Below, piece after piece: positions 45,001 through 56,243 of a DNA stretch of 64,000 bases (positions within the stretch are counted from its first letter, which is position 1; the number at the start of each line of letters is the position of its first letter). Below the pieces are notes generated by a model. The model ran no database searches. It saw only the letters and a list, made by a program, of their open reading frames with translations, and had not been told where the DNA came from. The stretch comes from Isoetes taiwanensis (taxonomy: Eukaryota > Streptophyta > Lycopodiopsida > Isoetales > Isoetaceae): NCBI GenBank assembly GCA_021234155.1, contig JAJEKV010000252.1, forward strand, positions 62,001 to 126,000. Reading direction: 5' to 3'. The position numbers and the translations under genes were made by a program.

Positions 45001-46275
45001 TGTAAGCAATCCTACGGTCCAGGATGATTTGATCCTGATCGTTGGTCCGAGATCCTGCGGTCCTGATTGTTCTTGATCCTGATCGTTGATCCAGGATCTT
45101 ACGGCTTACGTGGCTTAGCACAAAAGTTTCAAATTGTTCTAATAAGTTCTAGAATGTTCTAGAATGTAGGGGAATTAATGGGAATTACGTGGCAACACAC
45201 ACGCGGTGCATTATCGACTCTCCGGATCGCTTTTATAGCGGGCTCGACATCGCCCATACCTAGGTTATTAGCTCCCCATCATTTATTGCCCGGCTCGGCA
45301 CGCCCATACATAGGTTATCGGGTTTCCGGATGGATTATCAGCATCTAAGACTAAATATTGGGCCGAGGAGATGCATCAGGGGCTCCTGGCTCTCACGGCC
45401 GCCGCTTTGTTATGCTCTATCACGAGCTTGAATCAGCGGCGCAGGATTTCTTTGACTAGAAAGCACATGGGTTAAGGGGATATCACGGTCCAGTATCCCC
45501 ATATCTATCTATCTATCTAACATATATATGTTCTTATGTTTGTCCCACTCAATCCGACCGTTGATCCGAGATCCTACGGCCCACGTGGCTGTGGGACGTA
45601 TCATACGGCCCAGATGGCTTGGGAGTTTGTATATAGATTATATGTAAGCAATCCTACGGTCCAGGATGATTTGATCCTGATCGTTGGTCCGAGATCCTGC
45701 GGTCCTGATTGTTCTTGATCCTGATCGTTGATCCAGGATCTTACGGCTTACGTGGCTTAGCACAAAAGTTCCAAATTGTTCTAATAAGTTCTAGAATGTT
45801 CTAGAATGTAGGGGAATTAATGGGAATTACGTGGCAACACACATAGCTGCATTATCAGCTCTCCAGATCGTTTATAGCAGGCTCGACATCGCCCATACCT
45901 AGGTTATTAGCTCCCCATCGTTTATTGCCGGCTCGGCATCGCCCATACATATGTTACCAGTTTCCAGCATGGATTATCAGCATCTAAGACTAAATATTGG
46001 GCTCAGAGATGCATCCGGGGCTCCTGGGCTCACTGGCCGCCTGTTATGCTCTATCACGAGCTTGAATCGGCGGGGATTTCTTTGACTATAAAGTCACGGG
46101 TTTAAGGGGATATCACTTGGCCCCAGATCCCCATATCTATCTATCTATCTATCTAACATATATATGTTCTTATGTTTGTCCCACTCAATCCGACCGTTGA
46201 TCCGAGATCCTACGGCCCACATGGCTGTGGGACGTATCATACGGCCCAGATGGCTTGGGAGTTTGTATATAGATT
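42000..46275. repeat. Satellite array, about seven units of about 635 bp
   Basis: The anchor TGTTCTTATGTTTGTCCCAC falls at 42356, 42989, 43624, 44257, 44888, 45529 and 46165, giving periods of 631-641. Each unit holds a TATC run, three sub-repeats built on GATCCGAGATCCTNCGG, a CCACGTGG word, and TTCTAGAATGTTCTAGAA. All short frames in it (MFVPLNPTVDPRSYGPRGCG) are by-products of the repeat. Unit variants differ mainly at CAG/CTG/CCG words. Confidence 0.97.
42616..42633. promoter_or_regulatory. Heat-shock-element-like motif in a satellite unit (first of ten)
   Basis: TTCTAGAATGTTCTAGAA is four perfect inverted nTTCn/nGAAn pentamers. Further copies: 43249, 43884, 44516, 45147, 45789, 50545, 51182, 51820 and 52415 (starts). 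An extra TTC lies nine bases before each. Whether HSF binds is unknown. Confidence 0.6.
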
Positions 46276-46441
46276 GCGATACAGCCAGGTTGCGCCGTTG
46301 TGGAGCTCCAGGGCAGCAACGAGCATGGATTTCTTCAAACGCTTGGACCAGTGCCTGTGACTGACCAAAATTAGATATTTTGTAGCGGTTAGCGTTTAGC
46401 GGCCAGCGTTCGTGCAACACAGGGGGTTTTTCGTAGGGGAG

Positions 46442-46976
46442 ATGCCCGCGAAGAAGAAAGACCCCATCGAATATGATGGGGACATAGCAAACCTGTTATC
46501 GGTGATCAACGAACTCAAAAATGAGATCCACTGTTTGCGGTCGGAGGTCAAATCGATTGAGGGGAACCCCGGATTCGTGCTTATCCAAAACCGAGAACGA
46601 GAAAACAAAATGCGAAATGTCTTCAAACCTAAAACCCTCGATTTTTAAGGCACAAATTACGTGAGTTGGAGAGTAAGCTAGCATCTTTGGTAGCGAAACC
46701 ACAAAGGAGCAAATGAAACTTCACCAAGCTGAAGTTTCATCAGAGCAAACAGAGCAAGAAATACGAGCCAAAAATCTGAAGATATCAGGTTTGCAAGAGG
46801 TAGAAGGAGAAGATTTGACAATTACTGTTAGGCGCTTTTTCTCAGAGACAATGCGTCTTCATGACCCACTTCATGTGTCGTCAAGAAGATTGGGAAAACC
46901 AGGTACATACTCTCGCCCAATTCTAGTGAAATTCCAGACAAAAGAAGCTAGAGATAGAGTTCTCGCGATAACGTAA
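46442..46976 (+). pseudogene. LINE ORF1 protein, frame-shifted
   Basis: The first frame (46442-46648) starts MPAKKKDPIEYDGDIANLLS and holds a coiled-coil-like stretch (NELKNEIHCLRSEVKSIEG). The second (46713-46976) reads RAKNLKISGLQEVEGEDLTI and RPILVKFQTKEARDRVL, the RRM-like core of L1 ORF1 proteins, which bind element RNA as trimers. One or more indels near 46640-46712 break it. The RRM's outer strands ('lKIsGl' and 'pilVkF') are both recognisable. Confidence 0.75.
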
Positions 46977-47155
46977 ATGTGCTTAAGGGAGAGAAGATCT
47001 GGCTGGATCGGGACCTTACTCCAAGCCGCTTAGAACTGCGAAAAGCTTGAATGGGCAAAAGTAAAAGAGGCCGGGGATAAAGGATTAGTTGCATATTTGG
47101 ACCAAGCGGGAAAAGCCATCATCACAAACGAAACACAAACTAGGAAGCAAGGGCC

Positions 47156-47930
47156 TTGAGAATTAGTCTATGGAATGCGCATGGACTATCTCAGGAAAAA
47201 ATAAATGCAACACTGGAAAATTGGCAACACCAAGATCTATTATGCTTCACAGAGACATGGGCTCACCAGTTTCGATCTCTACCTGACATACCAGGTTATG
47301 TACTGTTAGCTCAAATCTGGAACGAGAAAGTAAATAGAGTTGGGCGTGGTTTTGGAGGCATAGCCCCTGCACAAGAAGAAAGATACAAAGATATGATTTT
47401 CAGATCTTAAGGCAAGACCCAAGCAACCAATACATTTGGTTCGGGTTAATGGAAGGCGACCACTAATTTTTTTTGCACCGCTACTTTGCTCCAGAAAATG
47501 CTAGCATATATCATAAGCATAATCTAGACAAAGAGAACCCTTACGGAAATTTGTGCTCGGATATTCTTGAATACTCATCCCAAGGGGATATATTTATAAT
47601 GGGTGATTTCAATGGCGAACGGCGGCCGGCAGAAGTTTAATACCTTTGAGGATTTGGCAAATGTATGCCTTGATGAACACGAAGACCCCAAGATATGACA
47701 GATTTTCGGAGGATATAATATCCAATGAAATGGGTCACAAACCGCTTGAATTAAGCACCACCGCCAACCGCAAATAATCAATGGAATAAAAGCTTTTCCA
47801 CAATCCGTAAGGTGACTTATAGGAATCAATGTTGGAGGCAAGCACCATTGATTATCTTTTGGCAAGAAGCAAAGACCTTATTTCTGATTTCGGGTGGGAG
47901 AACGACTACATGAGTCGGATCATGCCCTTG
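47156..47930 (+). pseudogene. LINE ORF2, apurinic-type endonuclease domain, broken
   Basis: ISLWNAHGLSQEK has the Asn of motif I, and LLCFTETW the catalytic Glu. IFIMGDFNGERR (about 47592-47630) has the D-x-N pair, and TIDYLLARSKDL the later ID-Y-hL strand. The terminal SDH is not clear (SRIMPLHI). Breaks occur at 47410 and in 47630-47830. The domain nicks target DNA in living copies. Confidence 0.75.
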
Positions 47931-48046
47931 CATATAATAACACTTAAAGCTTTTGCCAAGCTAGAGATCTCTGCAGCCCGACTTTCATCCTCGTTTAAAA
48001 TCAGCTATAAACATCATGAAGCATATGAGAAAAAACATAGAAGAGC

Positions 48047-49463
48047 TTGTGGTCTGCTGCTACATGGTCAGGGGATTTGGAGACTGATGCAAGAAATTTT
48101 CAAGGGCTCCTATTTGCAGCAGGGAAAAAGGCATTTGGGCTCACAAAGAAATTCATAACAGGTAAACCTTGCAATTCGTGGTGGGATTCAGAATGTCAGG
48201 ATGCTAGAAAAAGATTGCCACAAAATTGCATATGCAAGCCTAAATGGTACAAGCAGTTCATTAGGAACAAAAAACGCGCTTACTTTGCTCAAAGGCAATC
48301 AGACCTATCAGAACAACTTCTGAAATCTCCCAAAAGTTTCTGGAGTAGATTGCAGGACAGCCATATACAAACTGTTCTAGATACCGAGTCACTGTTAAAA
48401 CATGTCAGGGATATATATGAGATAGATGGCGCTGAAAGCATGCCAAATCTGCGCTCAACAGCAGCCCTTTTCACAGTAGCAGAAGTTAAAGAATGCTTAT
48501 CCAAAGCATCAAATAATAAGGCACAGGACGCAGATAGCTTGTGCATGGAGCTTCTTAAATGGAGCGGGGAAAATACATTAGCTACCCTAACAGAGCTGCT
48601 CAATAATAGCTTAATTCAAGGGCTACCAGTAAGTTGGAGAATTAATAGGGTCCACCCGATCCATAAAGGAGGAGACCAAAAAGTTGCAGGCAACTACAGA
48701 ACTATTTTAATCGGCAGCGTGTTCTCAAAAATCTTGGGCAGCTTGTTAGAAGCAAAACTGAGCTCATGGGCTGAGCAAAAGAATATTCGCTCACATTACC
48801 AAGCAGGTTTTAGGCAGAAACATAGTACATTGGACCATGTGCTAACGCTTAGAGCGTTGATCGAGAAAGCCAAAGCTCCAAACGCATCCCTGTACATGGC
48901 TTTTATAGACTTCACAAAGGCATTCGATACGATCTCACGCAAGGAACTCGTGTGGATTAATTCAGATAGGTGTCCCTATGGAGCTAAGGAGTGCGGTATC
49001 CCGGTTATACAAATGAAGTATTGATTAAGGTAGCATGGGACTTGGACACTTTGAAATCGAAGCACCATAGGAGTTTAACAAGGGTGTCCCCTTTCCCCCA
49101 CTGTTAGGAGTTTTTATAGATGAGTTAGATGATTGGCTCAGAGCGGATCTTTACTTGGGAACAAAATTAGGCACATACATAGTGCAGCTTCTCCTATACG
49201 CAGATGATGTAGTCCTTCTTGCTAGTAAGAAGGTAACCTTGCAAGATCATTTACAGAAGTTGGAGCAGTTCTGCGAAGCAAAAAAGATGAATGTAAACCT
49301 TTCAAAATCAAAGGTCATGATTTTTGGGACAAGGGAGCGGCCTGTTTTCACATATAAGGGGCAGATTTTAGAAACAGTTGACTCATACAAATATCTAGGA
49401 CTTGACATTGCATCCAATTACAGCTGGAAGAATTGCATAAATAGGCGAGTCTCAAAGTGGTAA
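48047..49463 (+). pseudogene. LINE ORF2, reverse transcriptase
   Basis: WWDSECQDARKR opens the linker. WRINRVHPIHKGGDQKVAGNYR is RT motif 1-2 of L1-type enzymes. AGFRQKHSTLDHVLTLRALI and AFIDFTKAFDTISR (first catalytic Asp) follow. After a broken stretch at 49024-49155, LLLYADDVVLLASKK gives the second catalytic pair (YADD), then NVNLSKSKVMIFG and YKYLGLDIA. A shift near 49000-49150 separates the two halves. Confidence 0.9.
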
Positions 49464-49482
49464 AGGCAAAGCATTATTTAGC

Positions 49483-50079
49483 ATGATGGCGAAGTGTAGA
49501 AAAGCCTCCCTCATCATTTGGAACACGAAGAAGATGCTATTCAAAACTCTTGTTCAGACAGTTGTGCTGTATGGTGCTCCAATTTGGGGGCCAGAAATCT
49601 CTGCAAGAATGTGGAAACAAATAGAGGGGGTCCAGAAGATGTATCTGAAGGAGGAACTTGGGATAAGATCACAAACTCCATACGCCATAACTCTAGCAGA
49701 GACAGGTATGTTCCCGCTTGAGCTAGAAGGGCTTTTTCATGCTATAAATTTCTATAATAGGGTTAAAGCACAAGATCCGAATAGGTTATCACATCAAGCA
49801 CTAGAAAACTCAGAATGGCAAAGGAAGCTGTCGGCATGGGCTGGTAAATGGGGTTTAGAGAGCTCTTCATGGCCAACAGAGAAAGATGAAGTCCGAGCTT
49901 TACTTGAAAGGATGGCATTGGAAAAATTATGGGCTGATCCAGGGAAGAGGATGCAACAATACCGGGCAGATATTAATTGCATGAGGACATATGAGAGCCA
50001 ACTATATTTAAAGGCTAACATCCCGCCAAACAAAAAGGAAACTAATAGCGGTATAGAACGGGTCACACAACTGAAATAG
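49483..50079 (+). pseudogene. LINE ORF2 C-terminal region
   Basis: The frame reads VLYGAPIWGPEISARMWKQIE, MYLKEELGIRSQTPYA and LAETGMFPLELEGLFHA, the post-RT region of L1-type plant LINEs. It matches in style the fragment at 57484-57813. The zinc finger normally near the end is not visible. Confidence 0.8.
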
Positions 50080-50392
50080 AAACAAAGTGATGGGCAAAAA
50101 TACCGTGAGAAAATCGCCTCGTAGAATATGCAAGGCGAGGGATGTGTAGAAGATTTAAAATCATACTTTCATACAGTGTTCTGAATATGCAGATATTAGA
50201 CACAACTTTGGCATCCAGGCGAAGATTTCTCTTCATCGCATTACATATACCACCAATGACCGGGACCATATATAAGGGCGGTGGGACGACACCGTTCCTT
50301 GCTATTAAAATTGTAAATTGTTGTTCATGTGCTCCATGGCCTCCCGAGGCCCAAGTGAGCATCAGACATTATATAATAATAATAATAATTAT

Positions 50393-52455
50393 ATATATGT
50401 AAGCAATCCTACGGTCCAGGATGATTTGATCCCCGATCGTTGGTCCGAGATCCTGCGGTCCTGATTGTTCTTGATCCTGATCGTTGATCCAGGATCTTAC
50501 GGCTCACGTGGCTTAGCACAAAAGTTCCAAATTGTTCTAATAAGTTCTAGAATGTTCTAGAATGTAGGGGAATTAATGGGAATTACGTGGCAACACACAC
50601 GGTACCTGCATTATCGGTTCTCGGATCGCGTTTATAGCGTACTCGACATTGCCCATACCTAGGTTATTAGCTCCCCATCGTTTTTATTGCCTCGGCAAGC
50701 CCATACATAGGTTATCGGTTTCCAAAGATGGATTATCAGCATCTAAGACTAAATATTGGGCTCGAGGAGATGCATCCGGGGCTCCTAGGCTCATGGCCGG
50801 CACTGTTATGCTCTATCACGAGCTTGAATCAGTAGGATTTCTTTGACTAGAAAGCACGCGGCCGGGCTTAAGGGGATATCACGGTCCGGTATCCCCATAT
50901 CTATCTATCTATCTAACATATATATGTTCTTATGTTTGTCCCACTCAATCCGGTGGTTGATCCGAGATCCTACATTGCGGGTCGTGGGACGTATCATACG
51001 GCCCAGATGGCTTGGGAGTTTGTATATAGATTATATGTAAGCAATCCTACGGTCCAGGATGATTTGATCCTGATCGTTGGTCCGAGATCCTGCGGTCCTG
51101 ATTGTTCTTGATCCTGATCGTTGATCCAGGATCTTACGGCTTACGTGGCTTAGCACAAAAGTTCCAAATTGTTCTAATAAGTTCTAGAATGTTCTAGAAT
51201 GTAGGGGAATTAATGGGAATTACGTGGCAACACACACAGCTGCATTATCAGCTCTCCAGATCGTTTATAGCAGGCTCGACATCGCCCATACCTAGGTTAT
51301 TAGCTCCCCATCGTTTATTGCCGGCTCGGCATCGCCCATACATAGGTTATCAGTTTCCAGCATGGATTATCAGCATCTAAGACTAAATATTGGGCTCAGA
51401 GATGCATCCGGGGCTCCCAGGCTCACGCTGCTGCCTGTTATGCTCTATCACAGAGCTTGAATCAACGGCAGGGATTTCTTTGACTAGAAAGCCTGTCAGT
51501 TAAGGGGATATCACGGTCCGGTATCCCCATATCTATCTATCTATCTATCTAACATATATATGTTCTTATGTTTGTCCCACTCAATCCGACCGTTGATCCG
51601 AGATCCTACATTGCATTGGGCGTGGGACGTATCATACGGCCCAGATGGCTTGGGAGTTTGTATATAGATTATATGTAAGCAATCCTACGGTCCAGGATGA
51701 TTTGATCCTGATCGTTGGTCCGAGATCCTGCGGTCCTGATTGTTCTTGATCCTGATCGTTGATCCAGGATCTTACGGCTTACGTGGCTTAGCACAAAAGT
51801 TCCAAATTGTTCTAATAAGTTCTAGAATGTTCTAGAATGTAGGGGAATTAACGTGGCTACACACATGCCGCATTATCAGCTCTCGGATCGTTTATAGCGG
51901 GCTCGACATCGCCCATACCTAGGTTATTAGCTCCCCATCGTTTATTGCGGCTCGGCATCGCCCATACATAGGTTATCGGGTTTCCGGCATGGATTATCGG
52001 CATCAGGGGGCTCCCGGGCTCCGCTTTCTTTTGTTATGCTCTATCCGTGAGCTTGAATCAATCGGCGAGGGATTTCTTTGACTAGAAAGCACATCGGTTA
52101 AGGGGATATCGCGGTCCGGTATCCCCATATCTATCTATCTATCTAACATATATATGTTCTTATGTTTGTCCCACTCAATCCGACCGTTGATCCGAGATCC
52201 TACGGCCCACGTGGCTTTGGGACGTATCATACGGCCCAGATGGCTTGGGAGTTTGTATATAGATTATATGTAAGCAATCCTACGGTCCAGGATGATTTGA
52301 TCCTGATCGTTGGTCCGAGATCCTGCGGTCCTGATTGTTCTTGATCCTGATCATTGATCCAGGATCTTACGGCTTACGTGGCTTAGCACAAAAGTTCCAA
52401 ATTGTTCTAATAAGTTCTAGAATGTTCTAGAATGTAGGGGAATTAATGGGAATGT
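50393..52455. repeat. Satellite array continued, about three units
   Basis: Anchors at 50925, 51561 and 52155. The last interval is 594, with bases lost around 52000. The array breaks off just after the heat-shock-like motif at 52415. Confidence 0.95.
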
Positions 52456-52990
52456 AAGAGAATCTAGGGAAATACTTCCAGAAAGTTCTAGGATATTTTG
52501 AATCTTTCAGAATATTCCAGAAAGTCTTAGAATGTTCTAAAAAGTTCTAGAATGTAAAAGAATCCAGGAGAATCTAACGGAATCTAAGAAAATCTCATAA
52601 AATGTAACAGAATCTAGGAAAATATTTACAAGCCTAAGGGAATCTCTTAAAATCTAGGGGATCTAAGAGAATCTTCATAAAATCTAAGGGAATATAAGAA
52701 AATATTGATGAAATCTTAGAGCATCTAGGGGAATCTTTAAAAAATCTCTTTGAATCTCATATAATGTAGGGGAACCTAGGGCAATCTCATAAAATCTAAA
52801 GGGATCTAAGGGAATCTAAGGGGACCTTCATAGAATCTTGGAGAATCTACGGAAATCTAATGGAATCTAGAGGGAATCTTATAAAATTTAGAGGAATCTC
52901 CACGAAACCTCCAAGAGAACCTTGGTAGAATCTTAGAGAATCTATGAATTTAGAGTATTCTCAAGAGATTCTTTTAGAATGTAGCGCACG
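52456..52990. repeat. Degenerate AGAATCTARGG repeat at the satellite edge
   Basis: About 530 bases consist of variants of 'gaatctaagggaatct' and 'gttctagaatg', as if the heat-shock-like segment of the satellite had expanded and decayed. Confidence 0.75.
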
Positions 52991-53380
52991 GCAGGAACTT
53001 GCAGCATAGGAACATGCTGAAACTCGAACATGCACCGTAGGACGCATTAAATTTCTTGTATATATATATATTAATTTCTTATCCTAAGGTATTGAACCAT
53101 ATTTGAAATATATGGTAATATATTCTAACTATTGAACCTGGTTTTAGGTTATAGTTAGGTGGTCGGCCAAACTATATTGGTATGCCTTTGTTTAGTATGA
53201 TGGCTCGTTGTGTATGTATCTCCATGCCATTGTTGATCACCTATATGCCATTGTTGGTAATCTATCTGCCTTGATCCCAATGACTATTGTCTCATGTGTC
53301 ATTTGTATTGTTCCTAACTTCGATGGCCATTGTTTGGATTGAGTTTTGATACATAGGTGGCTACGGTTAGAATTGAGTAG

Positions 53381-53478
53381 TAAGAAGGTTATGAACCTTT
53401 TAAGTAGTATGATTATAAGTTGGGACCATAAGAAGGTTATGAACCTTTTAAGTAGTATGATTATAAGTTGGGACCATA
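53381..53478. repeat. 49-bp tandem duplication
   Basis: AAGAAGGTTATGAACCTTTT..AAGTTGGGACCAT occurs twice head to tail without change. Confidence 0.92.
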
Positions 53479-54366
53479 GAGTTTCCTTGCCCTAGAGTTA
53501 TATTCCTGTATGTAGGCTATTCCATGCCACCTTTAAGATTAGAGGCTAGCTTGATAACCATACCATAGAAGGGTATACCGCCAGTACTGTGTTGGAGTAG
53601 CAGAATAGATGGTGCATGAGTGTTGTGATCTCTTTTGATATGGATACGGTAAGGACCATCTTGTGGTATTAGACCTCATGATGAGGTAGAATGAATGTAC
53701 ATTATCTCTAAGACATTAGTCTAATTGTGGTATTACATGGAAGTTATCGCTTCAAATATGTTAAGGGAGTTTCGTATGTAGCTTTGAGATTTGGCTATAT
53801 GATGTTGTCACTTGGTTATAGAATATCTTGGTATGAGCTCTATTGCATTGCGCTGTTCTGTGGTTGTTTTTGAAAGTAAGATACATGGGGATTGTATGAT
53901 ATTTCATATTGGACCAGTTTGCAAGGTTATTGGTGATATTATATTCGTAAAGTTCTTGATGGATGATGTTGCATCTTGCATTGCAAACGGACCATCTTCG
54001 GTGGGGTGGAATGGTCATGAAATTCCGCATCCGTGTCAGATGGCTAGATGGATGGCATGTTGCATTTACGGCCCACCTTCGGAGGGGTGGGTGGTCGTGT
54101 AAACTCTGCATTTGGGCCAGATGGCCAGTCGGATGAGTTAAGGGCAGAGCCCCATGAAAAGTGTGTACGTACAGATAGAGAGAGTGGTCTCCTTGCAACC
54201 CAAGGATTACGCTTGGCATATGTGCATACATACAGAAGATTGACGTGAATGTAAACATGCTTGTAGTAAGAGTTCTAACTAATGCAGGGGCATATTAGAG
54301 CGTGTAAATCTACTGTCTTCTTATCTTTGATGCATATCACAAAAAATGGTTCGTCCTATGGTTTTG

Positions 54367-54540
54367 GCATGCGTGCGTGCATGCATTGCATGCATGCATA
54401 CAATGCATGCACACAGTGCGTACCATGCAATGCATGTATGTTGAGTCCTTTTAGTACTTAACACCATGCAGTGCATGCATACCATGCAATGCATGCATGT
54501 TGAGTCCCTATAGTATTTAACACCATGCAAGGCACATTGC
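54367..54540. repeat. CATGCATG-rich tandem region
   Basis: Alternating purine-pyrimidine DNA with about ten ATGCAT or GCATGC words. A unit of about 70 bases (ACCATGCAATGCATG..TTGAGTCC..TTAACACCATGCA) is repeated. CATGCATG is also the plant RY seed-promoter element. Confidence 0.8.
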
Positions 54541-56243
54541 TTACTTTCTTTTGCGGCCATATAGTATTTTCACATAAGAGACATATAACATTCATCTTCA
54601 CGGTAAATTTGCAGATTAACTTTGTTTGTATGATAGTTAGAATTCACAAATCTCCAGTTCATACAAATATAGCTTATTATACTCGAGTAGCAAGCTGTGA
54701 TATTGTGTTCATGCAGGCAGCAAGGTCCAGTACTATGTTCATGAGAATTTTGTCCCTTTTGCTTGTATTTTAGTTCTTCAAAGAAGAACAGAAGTATATA
54801 CCTCTCAAAGCATAATTTGCAAGCCTCTTCGTCATGCGCATCCACCTGAGTGAAATAAGTTTTGTCAAGTTCGATGATTGCATAGTTGCGATTTGCGTAT
54901 GGGCAAGGGTTATTCCAGAGGAGATCAAAGCTGCAAGTTGTAATAAGCTAACTTGCTGTCAATAAACAAACTGACTTATTTGATATTTTGAAATGTGATT
55001 CTAATTTGTATCATGAATACATATATTGGCATACATTTTATTATTATTTACATATTTATTTGTTAATTTGTAATGTAAGTGTAAGATTCATGATTGTTAT
55101 TGCTTTCCTTTATTTGTTCGTTTTATTACTTGCTACAAGGTTGCCTTCGACTTTAAATATATTTCAATGATCAGGGAGGCCATGGTATATTTCTAAGGTA
55201 TTTGAGGTTGCAAAGAAACCTATCAAAGAAGAAGATGTGCTCGACTAGGGATATTTACACTTCGTTATATATTATAACATACGGTATCCCATGTTCTTTA
55301 TTATATTAATATTGTTCATACCCCATGACCCATTTTCCATGTAGTTCCATTGCAACATTTTCTAAGTATGGAGCTCGTGTTATGTGGAACCATCCTTAGG
55401 CCCCGAAGGGAACAAAAATTTTTTTGGACCCATGCACACCTCTAAGCCATCTTTGGGTTTTTTTTTTTTTATTAACATAGATGATATGTTTTTTAATCAT
55501 TGTGTATCTACTGGTTGGTAATGGGCCAGGCAGGGAACTATTGGCATAAAGGAAGTTGGATGCATATTTTGGGTCGTGTACATTATACACTTTATGCAGG
55601 AAATAGATAAAAAGTTAGAGCAAGAAAATACATAATACTGTTAGGGTTACATTTTAGGGTTACATGTGGAAAAAACATGGCGAATAAGCATGGGAATTAC
55701 GATTTTCTGCAAAATACAGACTCTTAGTTCCGCTTCACTTCCGAACACTGATACTGGAGCTCTTAAGGACTGACGATATGAATGGCCGCACTCCTAAATT
55801 ACAGCTATTTATATGGTTTCTTTTAGTTGCATTTTTCCTCCAAGAGTTTGGCCGGAAGTTGCTCCCAGGCAGCAAGTATGCCGAGAAAGAAGGGGGATTT
55901 AAATGTTGCCACTAGAAAGAGGATTGCTGAAGAGAAGAATAAGGAAGGCAACACAAAAAAGATCTTCCAGTATAGGAAATCTGCTGCCAAGATTGGTGCT
56001 ATGCCTGAAGCTTCCATTGATAGTGTTAAATTGGGCACGTCCATATCACCTATCTCTGCAATTAATGCTGAAGCAAGGGATCCAGCTTTGGGTAAGGTGG
56101 CTGCAAGCTTGGACCACAGAGGAATTAATGCACATATTGCTGAAGGAATTTCTGAGCATGGCATTCAAGGCATCCACGAAATTGCTAAGGAAATGGACAA
56201 AGGAGTAGACACCAATTCTAGTCTGGCTGAACGCTCCAAAAAG

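Larger units (their letters stand above)
46276..50392 (+). mobile_element. Near full-length L1-type LINE inserted in the satellite
   Basis: The element interrupts a satellite unit between ..GTATATAGATT and ATATATGTAAGC. About 4.1 kb carries a 5' leader (46276-46441), ORF1 (46442-46976), ORF2 with endonuclease (about 47156-47930), reverse transcriptase (48047-49463) and C-terminal part (49483-50079), then a 3' leader ending in AAT repeats (about 50372-50390). Frame shifts break both ORFs. The neighbouring intact satellite units show the empty site. Length, ORF order and EEP-RT layout fit plant L1-type elements. Confidence 0.92.
52991..55877. other. Unassigned DNA before the 55.9-kb gene
   Basis: Short frames here (for example 53761-54258 minus, 54525-54845) show no recognised motif. 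Two local repeats are listed separately. There may be upstream regulatory sequence near 55.8 kb, but no clear TATA box. Confidence 0.35.

Noticed and set aside
42996-52344. Repeated 60-aa frames starting MFVPLNPTVDPRSYGPRG
   Set aside because: They recur once per satellite unit and differ by unit decay; no start context, no known domain.
42000-52455. rDNA intergenic spacer as the source of the 635-bp repeats
   Set aside because: No rRNA sequence flanks the array on either side.
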